Source of the DNA: Streptosporangium sp. NBC_01756
GTDB taxonomy: Bacteria > Actinomycetota > Actinomycetes > Streptosporangiales > Streptosporangiaceae
Assembly: GCF_035917975.1 (NCBI RefSeq)
Contig: NZ_CP109130.1
Coordinates: 5,704,001-5,768,000 of the forward strand
Length of the DNA stretch: 64,000 bases
Direction of reading: 5' to 3'
The notes below the pieces were generated by a model. It was not told where the DNA came from, did not search any database, and was given only the letters and a program-made list of their open reading frames with translations. The translations under genes were made by a program, and so were the position numbers. Shown here piece after piece: positions 42,366 through 50,903 of this stretch. How positions within the stretch are numbered: position 1 is the stretch's first letter; each line of letters opens with the position of its first letter.

Positions 42366-43478
42366 ATGCGGACACGTGTCACAGACATGCTCGGAGTCGA
42401 GTTTCCGATCTTCGCGTTCAGCCACTGCCGGGATGTCGTCGCCGCGGTCAGCCGCGCCGGCGGGATGGGCGTGCTCGGCGCCCTCTACTTCACCCCGGAG
42501 GAGCTCGAGATGGAGCTCAAGTGGATCGACGACCACGTCGACGGCAGGCCGTACGGCGTCGACGTGGTCATGCCCGCCTCCTACGCGGGAGCCGACCTGG
42601 GCGTCGACTCTCCCGAGGATCTGGTGGGACGGCTGCAGGGGATGATCCCCGACGGCCACCGCGCGTTCGTCGACGATCTGCTGGCCGCGCACGGGGTGGC
42701 CGAGCTGTCGGGCTCCGACGCCGGGAGGGTCCTGCTCGGCTGGACCGATGCCACCGCCCGGCCCCAGGTCGAGGTGGCGCTGCGGCACCCGATCGCCCTG
42801 CTGGCCAACGCCCTCGGCCCGCCGCCCGCCGACGTCGTCGAGCTGGCCCACGCCAAGGGCGTGAAGGTGGCGGCGCTGGCCTCGACCCCCCGGCACGCGG
42901 TCAAACAGGTCGAGGTCGGCGTGGACATCGTCGTCGCGCAGGGCACCGAGGCCGGTGGGCACACCGGTGAGATCTCCACGATGGTGCTCATCCCGCAGGT
43001 CGTGGACGCGGTGGACGTGCCCGTGCTGGCGGCGGGGGGCATCGGCGGCGGCCGTCAGATGGCGGCGGGCATGGCCCTCGGCGCCGAGGGCGTGTGGACC
43101 GGATCCATCTGGCTGACCGTCGAGGAGGCCGACACCCCGGAGATGGCCCGGCGGCGCATCCTGGAGGCCACCTCCCGCGACACCGTCCGCTCCCGCTCGT
43201 GGACCGGCAAGCCCGCGCGCCTGCTGCGGAACGAGTGGACCGACGCCTGGGAGGCCGCCGACTCGCCCGGCACGCTGCCGATGCCGCTGCAGTTCATGCT
43301 GGTCTCCGACGCGCTGCGGCGGATCGGCCGCTCCGACGCCGCCGAGCTGGCCACGTTCCCGGCAGGGCAGATCATCGGGGCGATGAACCAGGTGAAGTCG
43401 GCGAGGGACGTCGTCTTCGAGATGGTCGAGGAGTACATCGAGGCCGTGGAACGCCTGGGGCGCCTTACCCGGGAGTAG
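42366..43478 (+). CDS. NAD(P)H-dependent flavin oxidoreductase / nitronate monooxygenase family
   Basis: A 370-residue FMN TIM-barrel enzyme. The N-terminus MRTRVTDMLGVEFPIF, the phosphate loop QGTEAGGHTGE and the LAAGGIGGGRQM motif are those of the nitronate monooxygenase/2-nitropropane dioxygenase family. Many actinobacterial members act on fatty-acid- or steroid-derived CoA intermediates rather than nitronates. A leaderless promoter overlapping a KstR-like box supports a catabolic role, but the substrate is not evident. The 3' end overlaps a minus-strand remnant by 14 bases. Confidence 0.88.
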   Translation: MRTRVTDMLGVEFPIFAFSHCRDVVAAVSRAGGMGVLGALYFTPEELEMELKWIDDHVDGRPYGVDVVMPASYAGADLGVDSPEDLVGRLQGMIPDGHRAFVDDLLAAHGVAELSGSDAGRVLLGWTDATARPQVEVALRHPIALLANALGPPPADVVELAHAKGVKVAALASTPRHAVKQVEVGVDIVVAQGTEAGGHTGEISTMVLIPQVVDAVDVPVLAAGGIGGGRQMAAGMALGAEGVWTGSIWLTVEEADTPEMARRRILEATSRDTVRSRSWTGKPARLLRNEWTDAWEAADSPGTLPMPLQFMLVSDALRRIGRSDAAELATFPAGQIIGAMNQVKSARDVVFEMVEEYIEAVERLGRLTRE

Positions 43479-43623
43479 GGCGCCGCCGCGTCCTTGACCG
43501 CAGGGGCGCCGCGGCCGACAGTTGTCCGCCGCGGTGATGAACGGCCAGTGCGGCCCCTGGCAGGTCGTGCTCGGCCGTCAGGTGAGCGAGCCGATCCTGC
43601 CGGTGTCCTTCGTTCAGAGACAT
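43465..43623 (-). pseudogene. N-terminal fragment of a serine hydrolase (beta-lactamase-like)
   Basis: A 52-residue frame with a good ribosome site (GAGGAGTCTTC before the ATG). AHLTAEHDLPGAALAVHHRGG resembles the opening of class C beta-lactamase-like serine hydrolases; it then changes to Arg/Pro-rich sequence and stops. The SxxK domain is absent. It follows the ABC permease gene on the same strand by 83 bases. It is a fragment left by deletion. Confidence 0.5.
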
Positions 43624-43706
43624 GAAGACTCCTCGTATGAGCGCAGCCTGCTCGTACGGGCCGAGTCTTCCCTCGTCGCCTCGCGACGGCGACCAGCCAC
43701 ATCCCA

Positions 43707-46163
43707 TCAGCCGTCGCCGACGCAGACCCGCCTGGCCGGCAGGACGGTGGCCGGCCAGGCCACCGCGCCGACCAGCAGGACGCAGACAGGAACGAGCCAC
43801 CACGACCCGGCGGGCCACGGGCGTCCGAGGAAGCTCACGCTCAGCGTGGTCAGCGGGACGGCGGCCAGCACCACGCCGGCTCCGGCCGCGGCCCCGGCGG
43901 TCAGTACGGCCTCCCAGCTGAGCATCCTGCGGAGCTGGCCGGGCGTGGCCCCCAGGCGGAGCAGCGCGCGGAATTCCTCCCGCCTGGCCGTCGTGGTCGC
44001 CACCAGCCGGTTGGCGACCATGACGAGCACGTACCCCAGGAGGACGACGAGGACCGCCAGGTTCACCACCACCTCGGCGGGGAAGCCGCCTGACCGCATG
44101 ATCAGCGGCGTCGCGGACATCTCCACCCCCGGCCATCGCGCCAGCAGAGCGGCGAAGTCCGGGGCGCCCGAGGCTGCAGGGCGTACCAGGATCGCCGCGG
44201 CGAGCCCCGTCGTGGTGTGACCGTCGGCGAGGTCGCGGGAGACGATGAGCGGCCCGAAGCCGAGCGCGCGCCGGTAGGTCGCCACCACGCGGGCCCGTAC
44301 GGCGACGCCGTCCCCCATGACGAGGGCGCGGCTCTCGCCCACCGCCCCCACGCGCTCGTCCACGGCGATCGCAGCTCCTCGAAGGTCGCTCAGACTGCCA
44401 TGGGCGACGTCGAGATCGATCACTGCGCTCGCGTCGGGACCGAGCACCAGGGCGGTCCTGTCCTGCAGACCGGCATCGTCGCCGAAGGCGAACTGCCGGG
44501 TGAGCACGGTGGTCGTGGCGATCGAGGCGGCGGCACGTACGCCGGGCGTCGCGCGTACCTCGGACTCGAGACCGTGAGGGACGCCGCCGAGGCGGTCGGC
44601 CGTGATGGCCCGCACACCGCGCATGCCGAGCGCGGCCTCGTCGGCCTTTGAGGTCATGATCGTGGTCTGGGTGAGCGTGAAGCTGAGACCGAGGGTGACC
44701 ACCATGCCCATGGCCGCGACCGCGCCCGCTGTCCTGAGCGCGTAGCCGCGCGTGTTGTTGACCGCCAGCCAGGCAGCGGCGGAGGTCCGGGCAGGCAGGT
44801 GGTCGGCGAGCGCGCCGGCCGCAGTCCGTACGAGGTGAGGGCCGGCCAGCGCGAGCCCGATCACCGCCAGCAGGGCGGCGTTCGCCGGACCGATCACCGC
44901 AGCCTCCGTACGTACCAGCAGCGGAACGATCGACAGCACCAGCGAGGCCGGCAGCAGCAGCATGCCGACGGCGGTCCGTGCCTTCGAGGGCTCTCTCGGC
45001 TCGCTGCGCGACTCGGCCAGCGCCGCCGGCACCGGCACCCGCGACGCACGCAGTGAGGAGGCCCAGGCCGAGCCTCTGACCACCGCGGCCAGCAGCAGCG
45101 CGGCCGCCGCCGTGGGGAGCGGGCTGTACACCAAGGGCAGCGTTGCGGGAAGCGCGCCTGCCGACACGAGCAGGCCGCCGAACCGGCCGGCCAGGTGGTA
45201 GCCGAACACGATCCCCAGGGGGAGCGCCGCCGCGCCCGCCACGGCGGCCTGGATCGCGATCAAGCGCCTGACCTGGCGTGGGGTCGCGCCTGCGGCCCGT
45301 AGCAGAGCCAGGTCCCGTCGTTGCCTGTTGATCGACAGCGACAGGCTGCCGCCGACCACGAAGCCGACGACGAGCAGGCTGATGCCTCCGATGGAACCCG
45401 ACAGGACGATGAGCAGTCCGCGGGCGGCGGCCATGCCAGGCGATTCGGCGTCGCCTAAGAGAAATCCTGTCGCCACCTCGTATCGCTCGCCGAGGAGCGT
45501 GCGAAGCTCGGCCGCCACGGCCTCGATGTCCGCACCGGGGTCAAGGCGCAGAGCGACGAGGTCGACGGTGTTCGCGCGCGGCCCGGACGTCCGGCCGGCC
45601 AGGTCGGCCGCGGCGGTGTCGGGGAAATACAGGCCAGGAGCGTCCACCAGCGCGGTCACCCGGTAAACCCCCGACCTGCCGCCGGCCACGAGCCGCACCT
45701 CCTGGCCGAGCCGGCCGCGCGGCAGGGCGACCTCGCCCGAGCCGCGGGGCGCGCGACCGGCCCGCAACGATCCGGCGAGCGCCAGCGACGACCAGCCATG
45801 GCCCGCGGTCGCCGGATCGCCCTCCGCCGCCGGGACATCCGAACTCCGGACGACGGCGGCGGGAAAACTCACATCCCCCGTAGTCTCAGCCACTCCCGGA
45901 AACCCGGTCAGGCGGGTGATCAGAGACGCCGGCAGCACGGCGCGTTCGGGCAACGCCACCGGCAGATCTTCCTTCCGCGGAAGGGATTGCCTGGCCGAGA
46001 CCATCACGTCGGCGTGGACGAGCCTCTGCGCGGCCACACGGGACCGCAACCCCGACTCCGCGATCACTCCGGTCGCCACGACCAGTGCCATTCCTCCCAG
46101 CACGGCGAAGAACACCGCGGCCAGCCCGCCGATCCTGGACAGAGCCAGAGAGGTTCTGATCAC
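43707..46163 (-). CDS. ABC exporter permease (FtsX/MacB-like)
   Basis: An 818-residue permease with duplicated FtsX-type modules: helices near 13-36, about 285-310, 330-360 and 375-400, then 455-480, 500-525 and a C-terminal set (about 690-715, 745-770 and 780-800). Outer domains lie between. FRALLRLGATPGQLRRML and DLALLRAAGATPRQVRRLI are the conserved coupling motifs, one per half. It overlaps the ATPase gene upstream by four bases. Such pairs export peptides or lipids, or sense antibiotics. The adjacent histidine kinase/response regulator pair faces away and may control it, as in BceAB-type systems. Confidence 0.9.
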   Translation of the reverse strand: MIRTSLALSRIGGLAAVFFAVLGGMALVVATGVIAESGLRSRVAAQRLVHADVMVSARQSLPRKEDLPVALPERAVLPASLITRLTGFPGVAETTGDVSFPAAVVRSSDVPAAEGDPATAGHGWSSLALAGSLRAGRAPRGSGEVALPRGRLGQEVRLVAGGRSGVYRVTALVDAPGLYFPDTAAADLAGRTSGPRANTVDLVALRLDPGADIEAVAAELRTLLGERYEVATGFLLGDAESPGMAAARGLLIVLSGSIGGISLLVVGFVVGGSLSLSINRQRRDLALLRAAGATPRQVRRLIAIQAAVAGAAALPLGIVFGYHLAGRFGGLLVSAGALPATLPLVYSPLPTAAAALLLAAVVRGSAWASSLRASRVPVPAALAESRSEPREPSKARTAVGMLLLPASLVLSIVPLLVRTEAAVIGPANAALLAVIGLALAGPHLVRTAAGALADHLPARTSAAAWLAVNNTRGYALRTAGAVAAMGMVVTLGLSFTLTQTTIMTSKADEAALGMRGVRAITADRLGGVPHGLESEVRATPGVRAAASIATTTVLTRQFAFGDDAGLQDRTALVLGPDASAVIDLDVAHGSLSDLRGAAIAVDERVGAVGESRALVMGDGVAVRARVVATYRRALGFGPLIVSRDLADGHTTTGLAAAILVRPAASGAPDFAALLARWPGVEMSATPLIMRSGGFPAEVVVNLAVLVVLLGYVLVMVANRLVATTTARREEFRALLRLGATPGQLRRMLSWEAVLTAGAAAGAGVVLAAVPLTTLSVSFLGRPWPAGSWWLVPVCVLLVGAVAWPATVLPARRVCVGDG

Positions 46164-46906
46164 TCAAGAACCTCGACCGGGGTCATGCGCGGCTCACCGT
46201 TGAGCCGGGCGAGCCGCGCGGCCAGATCGTCGGCAGAGGGGGCATGGAGGAGATCCACGACCTTCCCGTCCACCATGACCAGCGTCTGGTGCGCCCGTGC
46301 GGCGGCGACGGGGTCGTGTGTGACCATGACAACGGTCTGACCGAGGTCGTCGACCAGTTCCCGCAACAGATTGAGCACCCGTGTCGCGCTGCCGCGATCC
46401 AGGGCGCCGGTGGGCTCGTCGGCGAAGACCACGTCGGGACGGGCCGCCAGAGCGCGCACGATCGCCACACGCTGCTCCTGCCCACCCGACAGTTCGGCGG
46501 GTCGGTGACGCAGCCGGTCACCCAGCCCCACCCGAGCCACAAGTTCACGCAGCCAGGACCGGTCCGGGCGAGCCCCGGCCAGCCGCAACGGCAGCGTGAT
46601 GTTGTCCTGGACGCTGAGCGCGGGTAGCAGGTTGTAAGACTGGAAGACGAAGCCGACATGCCTTCTGCGCAGCTCCGTCCGCTTGGTCTCCGAGAGCCGG
46701 GCGAGGTCCACGCCGCTGATCACCACCGAGCCCGACGTGGGCGGGTCCAGGCCCGCCGCGCAGTTGAGCAGCGTGGTCTTGCCCGACCCCGACGGGCCCA
46801 TCACGGCGACGAACCTCCCTCGTGGGAAGGCGAATGTGACCTCGTCAAGGGCACGTACCTCGCCGTAGGTCTTGGTGACCCGGTCCAGGGCGACGACGTG
46901 GCTCAC
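46160..46906 (-). CDS. ABC transporter ATP-binding protein (MacB/LolD type)
   Basis: A 248-residue ATPase: Walker A GPSGSGKTT, Q-loop FQSYNLL, signature LSGGQEQRVAIVRAL, Walker B VVFADEP and the H-loop in VTHD. The signature QEQR in place of QQQR is common in this group. The GTG at 46906 (VSHVVALDRVTKTYG) overlaps the upstream small-protein stop by four bases (GTGA). An earlier in-frame start would read through that gene in another frame and is rejected. Confidence 0.93.
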   Translation of the reverse strand: MSHVVALDRVTKTYGEVRALDEVTFAFPRGRFVAVMGPSGSGKTTLLNCAAGLDPPTSGSVVISGVDLARLSETKRTELRRRHVGFVFQSYNLLPALSVQDNITLPLRLAGARPDRSWLRELVARVGLGDRLRHRPAELSGGQEQRVAIVRALAARPDVVFADEPTGALDRGSATRVLNLLRELVDDLGQTVVMVTHDPVAAARAHQTLVMVDGKVVDLLHAPSADDLAARLARLNGEPRMTPVEVLE

Positions 46907-47136
46907 CGGCGGCCCGATCTGACGTGATGCACGATGAGACCAGTGATACATGCGACCGCCACCAGCCCTGAGGGGAGTCCGACGAGCAGGCTGCCACGGC
47001 CGATCGTGCTGGCGACGATGTTGACGGATACGGCGACGACGAGGATCGCCCACAGCAGGGCACGAAGCGCCCAACCGTTCCGCCGGGATGTGGGCCGCCG
47101 CCGCCCTTCGGGGTCGATGCGGTAGGGATCGTTCAT
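46903..47136 (-). CDS. Small two-helix membrane protein
   Basis: A 77-residue protein beginning MNDPYRIDPEGRRR, with two predicted helices (about 26-44 and 50-70) and a basic end HHVRSGRR. It is the first gene of the ABC operon and is coupled to the ATPase by a GTGA overlap. No family is recognised. It may help the transporter or link it to the kinase. The operon start is divergent from the histidine kinase gene, about 110 bases away. Confidence 0.7.
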   Translation of the reverse strand: MNDPYRIDPEGRRRPTSRRNGWALRALLWAILVVAVSVNIVASTIGRGSLLVGLPSGLVAVACITGLIVHHVRSGRR

Positions 47137-47232
47137 ATCCCCGACGTTAGGGACGCGCCGCGACCGAGGGGATCCCGCCACCTGGACAGTTGTGGTGGAG
47201 CTGGCTGGAATGACGCCGCCTTGAGGCTGACT

Positions 47233-47238
47233 TAGGGT
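47233..47238 (+). promoter_or_regulatory. Candidate -10 element of the kinase/regulator operon
   Basis: TAGGGT lies seven bases before GTG 47246, matching the leaderless arrangement of other genes here. An in-frame GTG at 47237 falls inside it and is less likely. Confidence 0.4.
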
Positions 47239-47245
47239 GTCGGCT

Positions 47246-48451
47246 GTGACACGTGACGCCTTCGAAGCGCTGGACCGCCTCGCCGGAGGGCTGGGCACAG
47301 CCTTGCTGGCTCTGGCGATGGTGGCCGGTTGGGTGGTCGTCGGAGCCGCGTGCCTGGTCGGGATCGGGCTGCCGATGGTGCAGCCGATGCTGTCCGTGAC
47401 TCGATCCGTGGCCGAGCGGGAACGCGCCAGGCTGGGTCGCTGGGGCGAGCACGTGGTTAGCCCTTATCCGGCGACGAGACCCGCCAAAGGCTGGCACAGC
47501 GACCCTGCGACCTGGCGCGACCTGATCTGGCTCGCCCTCCACAGCACCCTGGGTCTTCTGCTCGGCCTCCTTGGGATCACCCTGCCGATCATGGGGCTGC
47601 GCGACGCCTCGTTCCCCCTGTGGTGGCACCTCCTGCCCGAAGCCGAGACCAGCTCCTCCCTCGGCATCCCCGTGCACACCTGGCCCGGCGTGATGGCGAT
47701 CGGCGTGTCAGGTTTCGCCTGGCTGGCCGTCAGCATGCTGTGCGGCCGCCCATTCGCCCGCCTCCAGTCCCTCTCCGGCCGACGCCTGCTCAGCCCGCAC
47801 CCGTCCGTGGACCTCTCCGAGCGGGTCGCCCGGCTCACCGCCACTCGGGCCGGCGCGCTCGCCGCGCACGCGGCCGAGCTGCGCCGGATCGAACGCGCGC
47901 TTCACGACGGTGCGCAAAATCGGCTCCTCGCGGTCGTTGTCATGGTCACGGCCGCCAAGCGAGCACTGGAACGTGACCCGGCGAACGTCGGCCCCGCTCT
48001 CGAGCGCGTCCAGCTCGCCGCCGACCAGGCGTTGACCGAGCTGCGCGGCGTGGTGCGCAGCATTCTGCCGCCGATCCTGGAGAACAGGGGTCTGGCCGGC
48101 GCGCTCAGCGCGCTTGCGGCCGGCTCTCCCATCCCCTGCGACCTTCGCGTGGGCCAACTCGGGCACCTGCCCCTGTCTATGGAGGCGACTGCCTACTTCA
48201 CGATCGCGGAGGCGTTGACCAACGCGGCCAAGCACAGCGGCGCCACTCGCGTCAGAGTCGAGGCGGCCAGGCACAGGGAGGTTTTCCGCGTTGAGGTGGA
48301 GGACGACGGAGTCGGAGGTGCGTGGGAACGCGATGGGTCGGGCCTGACCGGCATTCGCCGGCGGGTGGAAGCATACGACGGCACGCTCACACTGACCAGT
48401 CCCCAAGGCGGCCCCACGAGGATGAAGGTGGAACTACCGTGCGCATCGTGA
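47246..48451 (+). CDS. Sensor histidine kinase (NarL-type partner)
   Basis: A 401-residue kinase. About four membrane helices (18-42, 92-120 and 150-172 region) give a small sensor domain of the sort found beside ABC exporters. The HisKA_3 dimerisation motif ELRRIERALHDGAQNRL has the phospho-acceptor His220. The HATPase part has EALTNAAKHSGA (N box) and DDGVGG (G1 box). It should phosphorylate the response regulator whose gene overlaps it. It is divergent from the ABC operon and probably its controller; this is inferred from position. Confidence 0.9.
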   Translation: MTRDAFEALDRLAGGLGTALLALAMVAGWVVVGAACLVGIGLPMVQPMLSVTRSVAERERARLGRWGEHVVSPYPATRPAKGWHSDPATWRDLIWLALHSTLGLLLGLLGITLPIMGLRDASFPLWWHLLPEAETSSSLGIPVHTWPGVMAIGVSGFAWLAVSMLCGRPFARLQSLSGRRLLSPHPSVDLSERVARLTATRAGALAAHAAELRRIERALHDGAQNRLLAVVVMVTAAKRALERDPANVGPALERVQLAADQALTELRGVVRSILPPILENRGLAGALSALAAGSPIPCDLRVGQLGHLPLSMEATAYFTIAEALTNAAKHSGATRVRVEAARHREVFRVEVEDDGVGGAWERDGSGLTGIRRRVEAYDGTLTLTSPQGGPTRMKVELPCAS

Positions 48452-49077
48452 TCGCTGAGGACGATGCCCTGCTGCGTGAAGGTCTGGTCATGCTGCTCGG
48501 CGGCGAAGGCTTCGAGGTCGTCGCGGCCGTTTCGAACCCTCAGGAGTTCCTCGTCGCGGTCGCCCGGCACTCCCCCGACGTGGCGGTGGTGGACGTCCGC
48601 ATGCCGCCCACCCATACCGACGAAGGCATCCAAGCCGCGGTGAAGGCCAGGCGGTCACATCCCGGGCTGGCCGTGCTGGTGCTGTCGGCCTATGTCGAGC
48701 AGGCGTTCGCCACCGAACTGCTGGCCGACGGCGCTCGTAGCGTTGGCTACCTGCTGAAGGAGCGCGTGGGGCAGTTCAAGGAGTTCCTGGGCGCACTGCA
48801 GCGGGTGGCCGCCGGCGGCGTGGCCATCGACCCTGAAGTGATCGCGCAGCTGTTCACCCGCCGACGCGGACCGCTGGACCGGCTCACCCCCAGGGAGCGG
48901 GAGGTACTCGGGCTGATGGCCGAAGGACTCGGCAACATCGTGATCGCAGAGCGCCTGCAGATCACGGAGGGCGCGGTGCACAAACACATCAGCAGCATCT
49001 TCGGCAAACTCGACCTGGCACCGACCGACCGCGTGAGCCGCAGGGTCATCGCAGTCTTGCGCTATCTGGAAGGATGA
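48439..49077 (+). CDS. NarL/LuxR-family response regulator
   Basis: A 212-residue regulator. The receiver domain begins VRIVIAEDDALLREGL, with phospho-acceptor Asp52 in VVDVRMPP, then LSAY and LLKERV (K105 region). The LuxR-type helix-turn-helix is LTPREREVLGLMAEGLGNIVIAERLQ and onwards. GTG 48439 has AAGGTGG nine bases upstream and overlaps the kinase gene by 13 bases. It is the output of the histidine kinase system above. Confidence 0.94.
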   Translation: MRIVIAEDDALLREGLVMLLGGEGFEVVAAVSNPQEFLVAVARHSPDVAVVDVRMPPTHTDEGIQAAVKARRSHPGLAVLVLSAYVEQAFATELLADGARSVGYLLKERVGQFKEFLGALQRVAAGGVAIDPEVIAQLFTRRRGPLDRLTPREREVLGLMAEGLGNIVIAERLQITEGAVHKHISSIFGKLDLAPTDRVSRRVIAVLRYLEG

Positions 49078-49212
49078 CACCCCCTGACCTGCCGAATACT
49101 CCGTCACGCAGTTCTCGACGTGTTGTCCCACCTCGTAGCCGATAGCGTGCGCCCGTCCCAGTCCGGCACCGTCGTGCTGTACCACCGCCCGCGATCCTGA
49201 GGGTGCGGACGC

Positions 49213-49218
49213 TAACAT
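49213..49218 (+). promoter_or_regulatory. Candidate -10 element of the hydrolase gene (leaderless)
   Basis: TAACAT lies six bases before the ATG at 49225 and no ribosome site is present. In the preceding 49078-49212 I see no gene. Confidence 0.4.
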
Positions 49219-49224
49219 CACGGC

Positions 49225-50061
49225 ATGATCAAACTGGACGTCGAGGTGGCCGCGGGCCGCACGTTGCACGTGTACGATACCGCCCCGGCGGGGAGCGAGT
49301 TGCTGCCGGTTCTGTGGCATCACGGCACCCCCAACCTGGGGGCGCCTCCCGAGCCGCTCTTCGCCGCGGCCGACAGGCTGGGGTTGCGCTGGGTGTCGTT
49401 TGATCGGCCTGGTTACGGCCGGTCCGCCGTCGCGCCGGGGCGCACCATCGCCTCGGTCGCCGCCGACGCGGCAGCCGTCGCGGACGCGCTCGGCATCGGC
49501 CGGTTCGCCGTCGTGGGGTACTCCGGCGGTGGGACGTACGCTCTGGGGTGCGCCGCCGTTCTGGGTGACCGCGTTCAGGCGGTGCTGAGCCTGGCCGGCA
49601 TCGCTCCGTACGGCGCGGACGGGCTGGACTGGTTCACCGGGATGGTCCCGTCCGGGGTGGCCGCCCTGGGAACGGCCGCGGCGGGCCGCGAGGTTCGGGC
49701 GGCGCTGCAGGAGTCGGGTTTCACCTACGACTGCGAGTTCACCGTGGCTGATCTGGCTTTCTTCGAGGGGCCGTGGGGCTGGCTGGGGAAAGTGGGCGAG
49801 CCGGCTCTGGCCGCCGGCCCCTACGGTCAGATCGACGACGACGTCTCCTACACCCATGCCTGGGGCTGCGACCCCGGCACCATCAGAGCCCCCATCCTGC
49901 TCCTGCACGGCACCGCGGACCGGATCATCCCCGCCTCTCACGGGAGATGGCTGGCGGCCCACTGCCCCACCGCCGAACTTCGGCTCCGCGCGGACGACGA
50001 CCACTTCACCATCGCCGGCCACGCCGAAGAGGGTCTGGACTGGCTCCGCCGGCAGATCTGA
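49225..50061 (+). CDS. Alpha/beta hydrolase
   Basis: A 278-residue serine hydrolase. The nucleophile elbow GYSGGG is in FAVVGYSGGGTYALG. HGTADRIIP likely carries the catalytic Asp and DDDHFTIAGH the His. The oxyanion region is WHHGTPN. There is no export signal, so it is cytoplasmic. The substrate is unknown. A truncated VOC gene follows on the same strand after 18 bases. Confidence 0.88.
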   Translation: MIKLDVEVAAGRTLHVYDTAPAGSELLPVLWHHGTPNLGAPPEPLFAAADRLGLRWVSFDRPGYGRSAVAPGRTIASVAADAAAVADALGIGRFAVVGYSGGGTYALGCAAVLGDRVQAVLSLAGIAPYGADGLDWFTGMVPSGVAALGTAAAGREVRAALQESGFTYDCEFTVADLAFFEGPWGWLGKVGEPALAAGPYGQIDDDVSYTHAWGCDPGTIRAPILLLHGTADRIIPASHGRWLAAHCPTAELRLRADDDHFTIAGHAEEGLDWLRRQI

Positions 50062-50079
50062 ACAGAGGAAGATTTGATC

Positions 50080-50223
50080 ATGATCAAAGCACTGAACGGG
50101 ATAGAAGTCGTCACCCTTTTCGTCGAAGATCTCGCCGCGGCACAGCGCGTCGGCACCTGGAGTCCCGTCACGGGACAGTGCTGGTACGGCGTGGTGCGTG
50201 CCCACGTGGACAGCATGAGCTGA
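50080..50223 (+). pseudogene. N-terminal fragment of a VOC/glyoxalase-family protein
   Basis: A 47-residue frame with AGAGGAAGA before the ATG. MIKALNGIEVVTLFVEDLAAA is the first strand and helix of a vicinal-oxygen-chelate protein; after residue 22 homology ends abruptly and the frame soon stops. It probably lost its remainder in the same deletion that damaged the neighbouring LysR gene. Confidence 0.6.
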
Positions 50224-50232
50224 CCAGCAACC

Positions 50233-50818
50233 TCACATTCGACCATGCGGAGGATCCTGCGTGAACGCGCGCACGCGGGCGCTCTCGCGGAGGCTGACCA
50301 CACCAGCCGCCACTCGAACGGCCGGCCATCTTGGATCGGCACGTAGGTGACGTCCGGCCGCGAGTCGTACCGGCGCGCGTGCGCGGGCACGACGAAGACG
50401 CCCTTGCCCGCCCCAATGAGCGCGAGCATCTCCTGGATGGTCCCGAACGTGAGGCCGCGCGGGATCGGCCGGCCGCCCGGCGTGGTGCGCGGCACCACCA
50501 GCGCGTCCACCTCGCCGGTGAACTCCCTGGGCCGCAGCACCCTGTCGCGGGCCAGGTCATCCATCGAAACCGACTTGCGGCGCGCGAACGGGTGCCGAGA
50601 GAAGACCGCCGGCACTGGCTGCTCGCGGAACAGGATCGGCCCCTCGGCCACCTCTGGCTCCGGCGATGGCGCGCCGACAGTGGGACGCCGATGCGGCACT
50701 CGATCTTCTTGATCGTCTGGCTGACGCGGGCGGTGGAGACATGCAGCCGCTCCGCGGTGCGTCCGAAGTGCAGCTCCTCGGCGAGTACGAGGAAGATCTC
50801 CAAGTCCCGCCGCTCCAC
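50233..50818 (-). pseudogene. LysR-family regulator with internal deletion and frameshifts
   Basis: The GTG at 50818 starts a normal LysR helix-turn-helix (VERRDLEIFLVLAEELHFGR, then RLHVSTARVSQTIKKIE) with AAAGG upstream. After CRIGVPL the frame jumps to late effector-domain sequence (FREQPVPAVFSRHPFA and TFGTIQEMLALIGAGKGVF) in a different frame, and near the end shifts again to RESARVRAFTQ before the stop. About 100 residues are missing. It is divergent from the NmrA-like gene, the usual LysR-target layout, so regulation by it has probably been lost. Confidence 0.7.
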
Positions 50819-50821
50819 TTC

Positions 50822-50839
50822 GTTAACCTTTACGTTAAC
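50822..50839. promoter_or_regulatory. Double GTTAAC operator candidate
   Basis: GTTAAC is repeated at 50822-50827 and 50834-50839, giving GTTAACCTTTACGTTAAC between the LysR remnant and the NmrA-like gene. A LysR-type regulator would be expected to bind here. Confidence 0.4.
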
Positions 50840-50903
50840 GATCGTTGTCGACGCTCTCATTGTTACCGGTCCGGGCAGACAGCATCGTGGAGGCATGGCA
50901 AAC

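Noticed and set aside
43465..44136. 223-codon minus frame through the permease end
   Set aside because: Only its last 52 codons, from ATG 43623, have a ribosome site and family similarity; the rest is a shadow of the permease.
49078..49212. Possible coding remnant on the minus strand (reads QHDGAGLGRAHAIGYEVGQH)
   Set aside because: No family could be named, there is no start signal and it is short; treated as intergenic.
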